Positions 35,408 to 44,357 of a stretch of 64,000 nucleotides of DNA are shown here, piece by piece. Location of the stretch: assembly GCA_964504345.1 (NCBI GenBank), contig CAZDDX010000004.1, forward strand, positions 1-64,000, given 5' to 3'. Source of the stretch: CAMDTE01 sp964504345 (lineage in GTDB: Bacteria; Bacteroidota; Bacteroidia; Flavobacteriales; Schleiferiaceae). The notes below the pieces were generated by a model, which was not told the origin of the DNA, searched no databases, and worked only from the letters and a program-made list of their open reading frames with translations. Positions within the stretch are counted from its first letter, which is position 1, and every line of letters starts with the position of its first letter. The position numbers and the translations under genes are program-made.

Positions 35408-36754
35408 TTAATTTGCGTTTGTGGAACGACCCTTTATCCGACCGCCTTCCATGAGGCCGTCGTAGTGACTGTTCAACAAATAACTTTCGACCTGCATCAA
35501 GGTATCCAGGATTACCCCAACCATAATCAACAAACTGGTTCCTCCATAGAAATTAGCCCACTGAGGAGTTAGGTTTGCAATATTTGCGAGGGAAGGAAGA
35601 ATCGCCAAGAATGCAAGGGCAATTGCACCCGGTAACGTGATTCGTGATAGAATCTGGTCCAAGTACTCAGCTGTATCTGCGCCAGGTTTTACCCCAGGAA
35701 CAAAACCACCGCTTCGACGCAAATCTTCTGCAATCTGGCTGGTATTGAACTGAATGGCGGTGTAGAAGAAGGTGAAGACCAAAATCAATGCCGCAAAGAT
35801 GAAGTTGTACCAGAAACCCTGAATGTTCCCAAATATATCCACCAACCAAGGCATCGTGTCCGTTCCTGCACCGCTGTACTGCAATACCGTAATCGGTATA
35901 AACATCAAGGCCTGCGCAAAGATAATCGGCATAACACCGGCGGTGTTCACGCGGATGGGCAAGTAACTGCGTCCAATAGAACGAGGAGCAGAATCACCGG
36001 ATGCACCAGCCACACGTTTGGCATACTCCAACGGCACTTGACGCACCGCCTGAGTAATGGCAATCGCAAACAAGATAACCAAGTACAGCGCTACCAACTC
36101 CAGGAGAAATACAACGATGCCACCACCTGCTTCACTCACCTGCTTTACGTACTCTTGCAAGAACGACTGAGGCAATTGAGCGATGATACCAATCATGATC
36201 AACAGGCTTATACCGTTGCCAATTCCTTTGTCGGTAATGCGCTCACCCAACCACATAGCGAAAATGGTTCCCGCCGTTAGGGTAATCAAAGCCAGCGTCC
36301 AAAACGTTGAAGTAGGCAAAGTCAATCCCACACCTTGGTACATCAAATTGGTGATGTATCCGGGTGCTTGCAACAATGCTACAGCAATGGTAACGTAACG
36401 CGTTATTTGATTCAACTTGCGGCGACCACTCTCTCCGTCCTTCTGCATTTTCTGTATGGAAGGCACAGCCAATCCCAACAATTGCAATAAAATAGAAGCT
36501 GAGATATACGGCATAATACCCAAAGCCAAAACCGAAGCATTGGCAAAGGCACCTCCGGAGAAGGCATTCAATATGCCAATCAAACCTTCGCTTGCCTGGC
36601 TTTGAAGATTGGTCAACGAAGTCGGATCAATGCCGGGCAACACCACGTTGGACCCCAAACGGTAGACCAACAGCAGACCCAACGTCAACAAAATTTTGTC
36701 GCGCAGTTCTTGGATGCTCCAAATGTTGCGGAAGGTATCGATCAAACGCTTCAT
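35408..36754 (-). CDS. secY: Preprotein translocase subunit SecY
   Basis: The 448-residue channel subunit of the Sec translocon with ten hydrophobic segments. The start is MKRLIDTFRNIWSIQELRDK, and the signature GSNVVLPGIDP and cytoplasmic loop motif ASGDSAPRSIGR region are present. It inserts the exported proteins encoded elsewhere in this window into the inner membrane or periplasm. It lies 10 bases after rplO. Confidence 0.97.
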   Translation of the reverse strand: MKRLIDTFRNIWSIQELRDKILLTLGLLLVYRLGSNVVLPGIDPTSLTNLQSQASEGLIGILNAFSGGAFANASVLALGIMPYISASILLQLLGLAVPSIQKMQKDGESGRRKLNQITRYVTIAVALLQAPGYITNLMYQGVGLTLPTSTFWTLALITLTAGTIFAMWLGERITDKGIGNGISLLIMIGIIAQLPQSFLQEYVKQVSEAGGGIVVFLLELVALYLVILFAIAITQAVRQVPLEYAKRVAGASGDSAPRSIGRSYLPIRVNTAGVMPIIFAQALMFIPITVLQYSGAGTDTMPWLVDIFGNIQGFWYNFIFAALILVFTFFYTAIQFNTSQIAEDLRRSGGFVPGVKPGADTAEYLDQILSRITLPGAIALAFLAILPSLANIANLTPQWANFYGGTSLLIMVGVILDTLMQVESYLLNSHYDGLMEGGRIKGRSTNAN

Positions 36755-36764
36755 GGAATCTTAA

Positions 36765-37211
36765 TTAAGCTTGCTCAATGGTTCCGCCAGCTGCCTCAAT
36801 TGCCTTGATGGCTGATGCACTGAACTTGTGGGCCGAGATGGTAACCTTTGCCGTGAATTCTCCACGACCCAAGATTTTGATCAAATCATTCTTGGAAGCC
36901 AAGCCGTTCTCAATCAAAACAGCAGCGTCAATGCGCTCCAATCCTTTTTCAACGGACAAGGTTTGCAACACGTCCAAATTGATGGCACGGTACTCCACAC
37001 GATTTGGATTCGTAAATCCAAATTTTGGAACACGACGCTGAAGCGGCATCTGACCACCTTCAAAACCAATCTTGATCGAAAAGCCAGAACGTGACTTAGC
37101 ACCTTTGTGACCACGTGTGGAAGTACCACCGCGACCTGATCCTTGACCGCGACCCAACCGCTTGTTGTTGCGAACCGAGCCTGCTGCGGGTTTTAATTCA
37201 TTCAAGTTCAT
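36765..37211 (-). CDS. rplO: 50S ribosomal protein L15
   Basis: 148 residues with the Gly/Arg-rich N-terminal arm (RLGRGQGSGRGGTSTRGHKG) that penetrates 23S rRNA and a globular C-terminal domain. It follows rpmD by 12 bases. Confidence 0.97.
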   Translation of the reverse strand: MNLNELKPAAGSVRNNKRLGRGQGSGRGGTSTRGHKGAKSRSGFSIKIGFEGGQMPLQRRVPKFGFTNPNRVEYRAINLDVLQTLSVEKGLERIDAAVLIENGLASKNDLIKILGRGEFTAKVTISAHKFSASAIKAIEAAGGTIEQA

Positions 37212-37223
37212 GATCTAATGCGT

Positions 37224-37412
37224 TTAGGCTTGTTCAACTTCTTGTACCTGAACCAAGTGTTCTACTTTACGAACCATGCCCAAGATCTGGGGGGTTGCTT
37301 CGTGAACAACAGAGTGATTCATTTTACGAATGCCCAAAGCGGCCATCGTGGCCTTTTGGCGTGCGGGACGATTGATCGTACTGCGCACTTGTGTGATTTT
37401 AATCTTCGCCAT
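37224..37412 (-). CDS. rpmD: 50S ribosomal protein L30
   Basis: 62 residues starting MAKIKITQVRSTINRPARQK, the bacterial L30 fold (two helices on a three-stranded sheet), with normal length for the family. Confidence 0.96.
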   Translation of the reverse strand: MAKIKITQVRSTINRPARQKATMAALGIRKMNHSVVHEATPQILGMVRKVEHLVQVQEVEQA

Positions 37413-37424
37413 GATGTATCGCTA

Positions 37425-37946
37425 TCAACCGTTAAAAACCTTCGTAATGGCAATACCGCGTTGACGAGCAACTTCGTTCACGTCACGCAACTGATGCAAC
37501 GCCTCAAAAGTAGCTTTAACCAAGTTGTGCGGATTCGACGACCCTTTTGACTTCGCCAATACGTCGTGTACACCCACGCACTCCAAAACGGCTCGCATTG
37601 CACCTCCGGCGATTACACCAGTACCGTGCGAAGCGGGACGCAAGAAAACTCGTGCGCCACCAAACTTACCATCCTGCTCGTGAGGAACCGTTTTCTTTAC
37701 AATAGGAAAGCGGTATAGATTCTTTTTGGCATCTTCAATGCCCTTAGTAACCGCTTCGGAAACTTCCTTGCTCTTACCCAAACCGTATCCACCGATTCCA
37801 CTCTCGTCGCCAACAACGACGATGGCGCTAAAACCGAATGCCCGGCCGCCTTTGGTAACCTTGGTCACACGTTGAACGCCCACCAAGCGATCCACCAACT
37901 CCAAGCCACTTGGCTTGACACGACGCGAATTTTGTGCTGATTTCAT
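37425..37946 (-). CDS. rpsE: 30S ribosomal protein S5
   Basis: 173 residues with the RNA-binding N-terminal domain (RVTKVTKGGRAFGFSAIVVVGD) and the C-terminal domain with LAKSKGSSNPHNLVKAT. S5 helps maintain decoding accuracy and mRNA entry. Confidence 0.97.
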   Translation of the reverse strand: MKSAQNSRRVKPSGLELVDRLVGVQRVTKVTKGGRAFGFSAIVVVGDESGIGGYGLGKSKEVSEAVTKGIEDAKKNLYRFPIVKKTVPHEQDGKFGGARVFLRPASHGTGVIAGGAMRAVLECVGVHDVLAKSKGSSNPHNLVKATFEALHQLRDVNEVARQRGIAITKVFNG

Positions 37947-37955
37947 ATCAATTGC

Positions 37956-38312
37956 TTAGAAGTTGAGTCCACCTTCCCGGGCACCGTCGGCCAGAGATTT
38001 TACACGTCCATGGTATAAGTAACCACCGCGATCAAAAGCGACTGCGGAGATTCCTTTCGCTTGGGCAACTGCAGCAATAGCCTTGCCTACCTCAAACGCT
38101 TGGGTGGTCTTCGCACCTTCAAATGCTTTACCTTTTTTAGTTACGCTGGTAGCCGAACCTAACGTGGTACCGGTAACATCGTCAATAAGTTGTGCGTAAA
38201 TCGCCTTGTTGCTGCGAAAAACAGCCAAACGAGGACGCTCCGCGGTGCCCTGTACCACTTTGCGAATCCGACGACGGATTCGGTTGCGGCGATCAATGGA
38301 TGAAAGTGCCAT
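37956..38312 (-). CDS. rplR: 50S ribosomal protein L18
   Basis: 118 residues with a basic N-terminus (DRRNRIRRRIRKVVQGTAERPRL region) and the C-terminal AFDRGGYLYHGRVKSLADGAREGGL. L18 binds 5S rRNA together with L5. Confidence 0.97.
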   Translation of the reverse strand: MALSSIDRRNRIRRRIRKVVQGTAERPRLAVFRSNKAIYAQLIDDVTGTTLGSATSVTKKGKAFEGAKTTQAFEVGKAIAAVAQAKGISAVAFDRGGYLYHGRVKSLADGAREGGLNF

Positions 38313-38324
38313 AATCTATATCGC

Positions 38325-38885
38325 TTATTTCTTGCCTTTACCGGCTGATTTACCCGCCTTACGACGTACCACTTCATTGACGTAACGCACACCCTTGCCC
38401 TTGTAAGGTTCTGGTTTGCGGAAGCTGCGGATTTTGGCAGCTATCATACCCAACAACTGCTTGTCGAAGGATTTGAGGATGATTATAGGATTCTTACCTT
38501 TTTCGGATTTAGTCTCAAGGGCTACCTCCGCAGGAATTTGAACCATGATGGTGTGCGAATAACCCAGGGAAAGATCCAAGATTTGACCTTGATTGGAAGC
38601 GCGGTAACCCACACCCACCAATTCGAGCTCCTTGCTCCAGCCGCTGGATACACCAACCACCATGTTATTGATCAATGCCCGGTACAAACCGTGCTTAGCA
38701 CGAGTCTGCTTCTCCTCGTTTGCACGAAGAACGTTTACGATGCCGCCCTCTTGATGCAACGTAATGTCGGGATGAATTTCTTGGGTCAAAGTACCCAACT
38801 TGCCCTTGACGGTAACCACGGTTCCGGAGACAGAAATCTCCACACCAGCTGGTACTTGTATCGGGGCCTTACCAATGCGTGACAT
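38325..38885 (-). CDS. rplF: 50S ribosomal protein L6
   Basis: 186 residues beginning MSRIGKAPIQVPAGVEISV, two L6 repeats, and the C-terminal KPEPYKGKGVRY motif. It supports the sarcin-ricin region where EF-G acts. Confidence 0.97.
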   Translation of the reverse strand: MSRIGKAPIQVPAGVEISVSGTVVTVKGKLGTLTQEIHPDITLHQEGGIVNVLRANEEKQTRAKHGLYRALINNMVVGVSSGWSKELELVGVGYRASNQGQILDLSLGYSHTIMVQIPAEVALETKSEKGKNPIIILKSFDKQLLGMIAAKIRSFRKPEPYKGKGVRYVNEVVRRKAGKSAGKGKK

Positions 38886-38900
38886 AGTATCGACTTGTAA

Positions 38901-39299
38901 TTAATATACGTAGCAAATAACCTCTCCACCAACGTTGTTTAGACGAGCTTCTTTGTCCGTCATTACACCTTTGGAGGTAGTTACAATGGCAATACCCAAT
39001 CCGTACTTTACACGGGGCATATCCACTTTTGAAAAATACTTGCGCAAGCCAGGAGTTGAAACACGATCGATACCACGAATAACCGGAGTTTTCGTAGCCT
39101 TATCGTACTTCAAGGCAACTTTTACAACACCCTGTGGGCCTTCTGCATCGTGCTTATAGCTTGCGATGTAACCTTGGTCCATCAAAATGCGCGCAATTTC
39201 AATCTTCATCTTCGAAGCCGGAGCTTCTACCACCGTATGACCGGCGCGACTCGCATTGCGAATGCGTGTCAAGAAATCTGCAATCGGATCGGTATTCAT
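38901..39299 (-). CDS. rpsH: 30S ribosomal protein S8
   Basis: 132 residues starting MNTDPIADFLTRIRNASRAG, with GLGIAIVTTSKGVMTDKEA near the C-terminus. S8 binds helix 21 of 16S rRNA and in E. coli is the spc-operon repressor; whether it does so here is unknown. Confidence 0.97.
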   Translation of the reverse strand: MNTDPIADFLTRIRNASRAGHTVVEAPASKMKIEIARILMDQGYIASYKHDAEGPQGVVKVALKYDKATKTPVIRGIDRVSTPGLRKYFSKVDMPRVKYGLGIAIVTTSKGVMTDKEARLNNVGGEVICYVY

Positions 39300-39322
39300 A
39301 ACGTCGTTCCTTTAATCGATTA

Positions 39323-39592
39323 TTACCAGCTGGACTTTTTCACACCTGGGATCAAGCCCATATTCGCCATTTGACGGAACGTCACGCGCGAAATGCCGAA
39401 CTGACGCATGTAACCACGGGGGCGTCCCGTAAGGCTGCACCGGTTGTGCAAACGCACCGGGGATGCGTTCTTAGGTAATTTCTGCAAGGCCAGGTAGTCG
39501 CCAGCAGCCTTCAAAGCCTCACGCTTGGCAGCGTACTTGGCTACTAACTTTTCACGCTTGGCCTCGCGGGCCTTCATGGATTCTTTTGCCAC
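39323..39592 (-). CDS. rpsN: 30S ribosomal protein S14 (zinc-free form)
   Basis: 89 residues with HNRCSLTGRPRGYMRQFGISR. Only one Cys is present, so it is the longer C-minus form that does not bind zinc. Confidence 0.96.
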   Translation of the reverse strand: MAKESMKAREAKREKLVAKYAAKREALKAAGDYLALQKLPKNASPVRLHNRCSLTGRPRGYMRQFGISRVTFRQMANMGLIPGVKKSSW

Positions 39593-39603
39593 GGGTCCTT
39601 CAA

Positions 39604-40143
39604 TTATTTTTTAAACGGAAATCCAAACGACGTAATCAACGCTTTGCACTCCTTATCGGTTTTCGCCGTAGTAACAAAGGTGATGTCCATACCGGCAATG
39701 CGATTCACCTTATCGATGTCGATCTCCGGGAAAATGATTTGCTCGGTGATTCCAAAAGTGAAATTCCCACGGCCATCAAATCCTTCTTTGACACCACGAA
39801 AATCACGAATGCGCGGCAAACTTGCAGTCAACAAGCGGTCGAAGAATTCGTACATACGCTCTCCACGCAACGTTACGCGCGCTCCAATCGGCATGCCTTT
39901 ACGCAACTTGAAGTTCGAAATGTCTTTCTTTGAGCGGGTTGAAACCGCGCGCTGACCAGCGATGATGGTCATCTCCTCAACGGCGTAATCAACCAACTTT
40001 TTGTCAGCTACCGCTGCACCAATACCTTGGCTAAGAACAATCTTTTGGAGGCGGGGAACCTCCATCATGTTCTTGTAGGCAAATTCTTCTTGCAGAGCCG
40101 GAACTACCTTGTCCCGGTACATGCTCTTCAAACGCTGTTCCAT
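39604..40143 (-). CDS. rplE: 50S ribosomal protein L5
   Basis: 179 residues with the conserved MMEVPRLQKIVLSQGIG and GNFTFGITEQIIFPEI segments. L5 binds 5S rRNA and contacts P-site tRNA. The ATG overlaps the rplX stop by one base (TAATG). Confidence 0.97.
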   Translation of the reverse strand: MEQRLKSMYRDKVVPALQEEFAYKNMMEVPRLQKIVLSQGIGAAVADKKLVDYAVEEMTIIAGQRAVSTRSKKDISNFKLRKGMPIGARVTLRGERMYEFFDRLLTASLPRIRDFRGVKEGFDGRGNFTFGITEQIIFPEIDIDKVNRIAGMDITFVTTAKTDKECKALITSFGFPFKK

Positions 40144-40463
40144 TATTTAATCGTCTCGCCTGATTTCTTCGCAACGCGAACCTTCTGGCCTTTGTCGTTG
40201 ATTTTCATTCCCACGCGGGTTGGAGTACCCGTTTTCGGATCAATCAGCATCAAATTGCTGACGTGCAACGGTGCTTCCATCTGAGAAAGACCGCCCTGAG
40301 GGCTAGAGGCCGTAGGTTTTTGGTGTTTGGTCACCATATTCACACCCTCCACAACAGCGCGGTGCTGTTTGGGGATCATGCGAATGATGCGACCGGTCTG
40401 TCCTTTGGACTGACCTGCAATCACCATTACGGTATCGCCGGTTTTGATATGAAACTTCGCCAT
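40143..40463 (-). CDS. rplX: 50S ribosomal protein L24
   Basis: 106 residues. I start at the ATG of MAKFHIKTGDTVMVIAG, where the KOW RNA-binding motif begins; an upstream in-frame start would overlap rplN. L24 initiates 50S assembly. Confidence 0.96.
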   Translation of the reverse strand: MAKFHIKTGDTVMVIAGQSKGQTGRIIRMIPKQHRAVVEGVNMVTKHQKPTASSPQGGLSQMEAPLHVSNLMLIDPKTGTPTRVGMKINDKGQKVRVAKKSGETIK

Positions 40464-40473
40464 CGTTCTATAC

Positions 40474-40842
40474 TTAAAGCACTTCTGGTGCCAGAGAAAC
40501 AATTTTCATGTACTGCTTGTCACGCAATTCACGAGCTACGGGGCCAAAAACACGAGTACCACGCATCTCACCTGCGGCATTCAACAACACACATGCGTTG
40601 TCGTCAAAGCGAATGTAGGAACCGTCGGCACGACGAACTTCTTTCGAAGTACGAACGACTACCGCAGTGGATACTTGTCCTTTTTTAACATTACCCGAAG
40701 GGGTGCTGTCCTTTACAGTAACTACGATCTTGTCACCAACGCTCGCATAGCGACGCTTAGTTCCGCCCAACACACGAATGACCAAAACTTCCTTGGCACC
40801 GGTATTGTCCGCAACGCGCAAACGGGATTCTTGTTGTAACAT
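40474..40842 (-). CDS. rplN: 50S ribosomal protein L14
   Basis: 122 residues starting MLQQESRLRVADNTGAKEVLVIRVLGG (first 13 shown suffice for the family) and ending with RELRDKQYMKIVSLAPEVL. L14 contacts L19 and forms an intersubunit bridge. It follows rpsQ by one base. Confidence 0.97.
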   Translation of the reverse strand: MLQQESRLRVADNTGAKEVLVIRVLGGTKRRYASVGDKIVVTVKDSTPSGNVKKGQVSTAVVVRTSKEVRRADGSYIRFDDNACVLLNAAGEMRGTRVFGPVARELRDKQYMKIVSLAPEVL

Positions 40843-40843
40843 C

Positions 40844-41098
40844 TTACTTTACCTTTTCAATGATTTCAACAAGACGCCAGTTCTTCGTCTTGCTCAACGG
40901 ACGAGTTTCCATAATGCGGACGGTATCGCCCTTGGTGCACTCGTTCTTTTCGTCGTGCGCATGAAACTTGCTCGTAAAGGATACGAACTTGCCATACTTA
41001 CCGTGCTTGACGCGACGAGAAACACTTACCGTGATTCCTTTCTCCATAGCCGCACTGGTTACAATACCAATACGCTCTTTGCGCAAATTTCTTTCCAT
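40844..41098 (-). CDS. rpsQ: 30S ribosomal protein S17
   Basis: 84 residues with RNLRKERIGIVTSAAMEKG and the OB-fold end ETRPLSKTKNWRLVEI. It is a primary 16S rRNA binder. Confidence 0.97.
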   Translation of the reverse strand: MERNLRKERIGIVTSAAMEKGITVSVSRRVKHGKYGKFVSFTSKFHAHDEKNECTKGDTVRIMETRPLSKTKNWRLVEIIEKVK

Positions 41099-41109
41099 TG
41101 CTCTATCTC

Positions 41110-41301
41110 TTAGTGATTTTTGCGCTGCTCCAATTCTGTTGCTAAGCGCGCAACCAGTTTTCGCGTTGCGGTGATGCGCATCGGGTTCTCCAAAGGAGAC
41201 ATGCGATGGGTACGCTTCATCCGAAACAATTCATCTTTCAATTGTGTCACCTTCGAGGCCAAGTCGGCATCTTTAAGGGCTTTGATCTCTGCTGCTTTCA
41301 T
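41110..41301 (-). CDS. rpmC: 50S ribosomal protein L29
   Basis: 63 residues forming a helical hairpin (MKAAEIKALKDADLASKVTQ, ENPMRITATRKLVARLATEL). L29 lies at the polypeptide exit next to L23. Confidence 0.96.
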   Translation of the reverse strand: MKAAEIKALKDADLASKVTQLKDELFRMKRTHRMSPLENPMRITATRKLVARLATELEQRKNH

Positions 41302-41315
41302 GATCTAACGAAGGA

Positions 41316-41738
41316 TTAGGCTTCCGTGTAATCGCGACGAACGACCAACGCGGTTTTAACCGGTAATTTTTGAGCGGCAAGACGCAATGCCTCTTTCGCA
41401 ATATCGGCAGGTACACCGTCTAATTCGAACAACATACGACCTGGGCGAACAACAGCAGCCCAATATTCAACCGCACCTTTACCTTTACCCATACGAACTT
41501 CCAAGGGTTTCTTGGTTACCGGTTTGTCCGGGAAAATGCGAATCCACAACTGGCCTTCGCGTTTCATGTAACGGGTTGCAGCAATACGTGCGGCCTCTAT
41601 CTGACGAGCCGTCATCCATACATTCTCCAACGACTTGATGCCGAAGGAACCGTACGCCAACGTGGTTCCGCGCTGGGCATTGCCCTTCATGCGTCCCTTG
41701 AACTGCTTTCTAAACTTCGTGCGTTTCGGTTGTAACAT
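41316..41738 (-). CDS. rplP: 50S ribosomal protein L16
   Basis: 140 residues starting MLQPKRTKFRKQFKGRMKG, with RRYMKREGQLWIRIFPDKP-like and MGKGKGAVEYWAAVV segments. L16 contacts the A-site tRNA elbow and completes 50S maturation. Confidence 0.97.
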   Translation of the reverse strand: MLQPKRTKFRKQFKGRMKGNAQRGTTLAYGSFGIKSLENVWMTARQIEAARIAATRYMKREGQLWIRIFPDKPVTKKPLEVRMGKGKGAVEYWAAVVRPGRMLFELDGVPADIAKEALRLAAQKLPVKTALVVRRDYTEA

Positions 41739-41762
41739 CGCTTAGCTTCTTTGGCGTTCTAC

Positions 41763-42521
41763 TTATTTCTTTGCACCACCACGACGATCGCGGCCTTGAC
41801 CTGCACCTCCACGACGATCGCGATCACGACCACCTTCGTTCGAACCGGCAGCACCAGTCTTCTTCGCAGGACCGAGCAAGTTAGACAAGTCACGCTTGCC
41901 ATATACTTCACCCTTCATGATCCACACTTTGATGCCAATCCGACCGTATGTCGTGTGTGCTTCGGAAATGTGGTAATCGATGTCCGCACGAAACGTGTGC
42001 AAAGGAGTACGACCATCTTTAAATTTCTCCGAACGAGCAATTTCCGCACCGTTCAAACGACCTGAGATCTGTACTTTGATCCCTTCGGCTCCCATACGCA
42101 TGGTTGCCGCAATACTCATTTTAATTGCACGGCGGAAGGAAATACGACCTTCAATCTGACGAGCAATGCTGTCCGCTACCAACTTGGCATCCAACTCTGG
42201 ACGTTTGATTTCGTAGATGTTGATTTGAACTTCCTTACCGGTAAGTTTCTTCAACTCCTCGCGCAGCTTGTCTACTTCCTGTCCACCTTTACCGATAATG
42301 ACACCAGGGCGAGCGGTAGCTACCGTAACGGTAACGACTTTCAGCGTACGCTCAATAACGATGCGAGATACACTTGCCTTGGTCAGACGTGCGTACAGAT
42401 ACTTGCGAATCTGTGCATCTTCAGCCAATTTCTCACCGTATACACGGCCACCGTACCAATTCGATTCCCATCCACGGATGAAACCAAGGCGGTTGCCGAT
42501 GGGGTTAGTCTTTTGTCCCAT
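41763..42521 (-). CDS. rpsC: 30S ribosomal protein S3 with RGG-like tail
   Basis: 252 residues. The KH domain (VIIGKGGQEVDKLREELKKL) and S3 C-terminal domain (TTYGRIGIKVWIMKGEVYG) are intact. The last 30 residues are an Arg/Asp/Gly tail with repeated RDRRGGA units, encoded by a repeated CCACGACGATCGCG on the plus strand. Low-complexity basic tails occur on S3 in other Bacteroidota. Confidence 0.96.
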   Translation of the reverse strand: MGQKTNPIGNRLGFIRGWESNWYGGRVYGEKLAEDAQIRKYLYARLTKASVSRIVIERTLKVVTVTVATARPGVIIGKGGQEVDKLREELKKLTGKEVQINIYEIKRPELDAKLVADSIARQIEGRISFRRAIKMSIAATMRMGAEGIKVQISGRLNGAEIARSEKFKDGRTPLHTFRADIDYHISEAHTTYGRIGIKVWIMKGEVYGKRDLSNLLGPAKKTGAAGSNEGGRDRDRRGGAGQGRDRRGGAKK

Positions 42522-42524
42522 TTT

Positions 42525-42944
42525 TTATGCTTCAGCGTTTTCGGTGATCACTTGTTTACTACCCACAACGATTGTGACGTGATTGGAGCGCTTTCGAACG
42601 CGGTGCGCACGACCCTGCGGAGCAGGAGAAATACGCTTCAACATTCGACCACCGTCAACCATCACAGACTCAACAACCAAATTGCTGTCTTCCATACGCG
42701 CAGCTGGATTCTTGGTCTGCCAATTGCTCAAAGCTGAGAGCAAAAGTTTCTCCAAACGAATAGAAGATTCCTTCGGGCTGTATTTCAATACAAACAAAGC
42801 CTTTTCAACAGCCATGCCACGAATCAAATCAGCCATGAGGCGCATTTTACGTGGAGACGTTGGGCAATTGTTCAACGAAGCCATGGCAACGCTTTTGCGT
42901 GCTTCTTTGCGGGCTTCGGCCGCATTGTACTTACGAGATCCCAT
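42525..42944 (-). CDS. rplV: 50S ribosomal protein L22
   Basis: 139 residues with NCPTSPRKMRLMADLIRGM and the extended loop KRISPAPQGRAHRVRKRSNH that lines the exit tunnel. The loop sequence shows no macrolide-resistance deletion. Confidence 0.97.
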   Translation of the reverse strand: MGSRKYNAAEARKEARKSVAMASLNNCPTSPRKMRLMADLIRGMAVEKALFVLKYSPKESSIRLEKLLLSALSNWQTKNPAARMEDSNLVVESVMVDGGRMLKRISPAPQGRAHRVRKRSNHVTIVVGSKQVITENAEA

Positions 42945-42947
42945 GGC

Positions 42948-43229
42948 TTATCGTTTTCCTTTGTCTTTCTTGTTACCGGCGTGACCACGGAAGGTGCGCG
43001 TAGGTGAAAACTCACCCAACTTGTGACCTACCATGTTCTCCGTTACATAAACCGGAATAAAGGTCTTGCCATTGTGAACGGCAATAGTTTGACCTACAAA
43101 ATCCGGGCTAATCATTGAGGCGCGCGACCAGGTTTTCACCACTGTCTTCTTGTCCGACTCAACATTCTCCGCTACACGCTTCTCAAGCTTGAAGTGGATA
43201 AAAGGTCCTTTTTTCAGTGAACGAGCCAT
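42948..43229 (-). CDS. rpsS: 30S ribosomal protein S19
   Basis: 93 residues: MARSLKKGPFIHFKLEKRV at the start and HKLGEFSPTRTFRGHAGNKK at the end. It pairs with S13 in the head of the subunit. Confidence 0.97.
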   Translation of the reverse strand: MARSLKKGPFIHFKLEKRVAENVESDKKTVVKTWSRASMISPDFVGQTIAVHNGKTFIPVYVTENMVGHKLGEFSPTRTFRGHAGNKKDKGKR

Positions 43230-43232
43230 GGC

Positions 43233-44060
43233 TTATTTCTTGCGTTTTTCAATGATGTAACGATTGCTAGCCTTCTTGGGAGTACGGGTCTTGTACCCTT
43301 TAGCAGGAATACCCTTGCGTGAACGAGGATGTCCACCCGTAGCACGACCCTCACCACCACCCATGGGGTGATCAACAGGGTTCATTGCAACGGCACGAGT
43401 ACGTGGGCGACGACCTTTCCAACGGCTGCGTCCTGCTTTACCAGAAACCTCCAAGGCGTGGTCGCTATTACTTACAACACCAACCGTTGCCATGCACGTA
43501 ATCAAAATCATGCGTGTTTCACTAGAAGGCATGCGCAGAACGGCATAACCACCGTCGCGAGCTACCAACTGAGCAAAAGAACCAGCAGAGCGAGCAATAA
43601 CTCCACCTTGACCTGGACGCATTTCAATGTTGTGAACAACCGTACCCAAAGGCAAATCCGACAAGGGCAATGCGTTACCTACTTCAGGAGCACTTCCTTT
43701 ACCGCTGACCAACGTCATACCTACAGTAACACCGCTAGGTGCTAGAATGTAACGCTTCTCACCGTCTGCATAAACCAACAAAGCGATAAATGCACTACGA
43801 TTAGGATCGTACTCAATGGAACGAACCGTTGCGGGAATGTTTAGTTTCTCACGTTTGAAATCAATCAAACGGTATTGCTGCTTGTGACCACCACCTTGGT
43901 AGCGAACGGTCATCTTACCGGTGTTGTTCCGGCCACCACGACTCTTCTTGGAAACCAAGAGGCTCTTCTCCGGCTCAACGCCAGGAGTCAATACCTTATA
44001 GTCGTTTACCACGCGGAAACGCTGTCCCGGAGTGATTGGTTTTAATTTACGTACACCCAT
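43233..44060 (-). CDS. rplB: 50S ribosomal protein L2
   Basis: 275 residues with the conserved NPVDHPMGGGEGRATGGHP containing the His needed near the peptidyl-transferase centre. It is the most conserved large-subunit protein and lies 3 bases after rplW. Confidence 0.98.
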   Translation of the reverse strand: MGVRKLKPITPGQRFRVVNDYKVLTPGVEPEKSLLVSKKSRGGRNNTGKMTVRYQGGGHKQQYRLIDFKREKLNIPATVRSIEYDPNRSAFIALLVYADGEKRYILAPSGVTVGMTLVSGKGSAPEVGNALPLSDLPLGTVVHNIEMRPGQGGVIARSAGSFAQLVARDGGYAVLRMPSSETRMILITCMATVGVVSNSDHALEVSGKAGRSRWKGRRPRTRAVAMNPVDHPMGGGEGRATGGHPRSRKGIPAKGYKTRTPKKASNRYIIEKRKK

Positions 44061-44063
44061 GAC

Positions 44064-44357
44064 TTACAGGTTGCTATAGATATCAATGGTCTGCCCTTCA
44101 CTCACGTGAACAACAGCCTTCTTGTACGAAGACTTCTTGCCGGCAAGGGTGCCGCTTTTGGTGTAACGTACCACTTGGCGAGCCGCCACGATGCTTGTGC
44201 GTACACTTTCTACCGTCACACCATAGCTGGCCTCAACCGCCTTGCGAATCTGCAGTTTGTTCGCATCTTTTGCAACAACAAAAGAGTAACAATTCTGCTT
44301 CTCACTGGCCGCGGAAGCCTTTTCGGTAATGATCGGGCGAATCAGGATGTGTTCCAT
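44064..44357 (-). CDS. rplW: 50S ribosomal protein L23
   Basis: 97 residues (IRPIITEKASAASEKQNCY, ANKLQIRKAVEASYGV). L23 docks trigger factor and SRP at the exit tunnel. It overlaps rplD by one base. Confidence 0.97.
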   Translation of the reverse strand: MEHILIRPIITEKASAASEKQNCYSFVVAKDANKLQIRKAVEASYGVTVESVRTSIVAARQVVRYTKSGTLAGKKSSYKKAVVHVSEGQTIDIYSNL

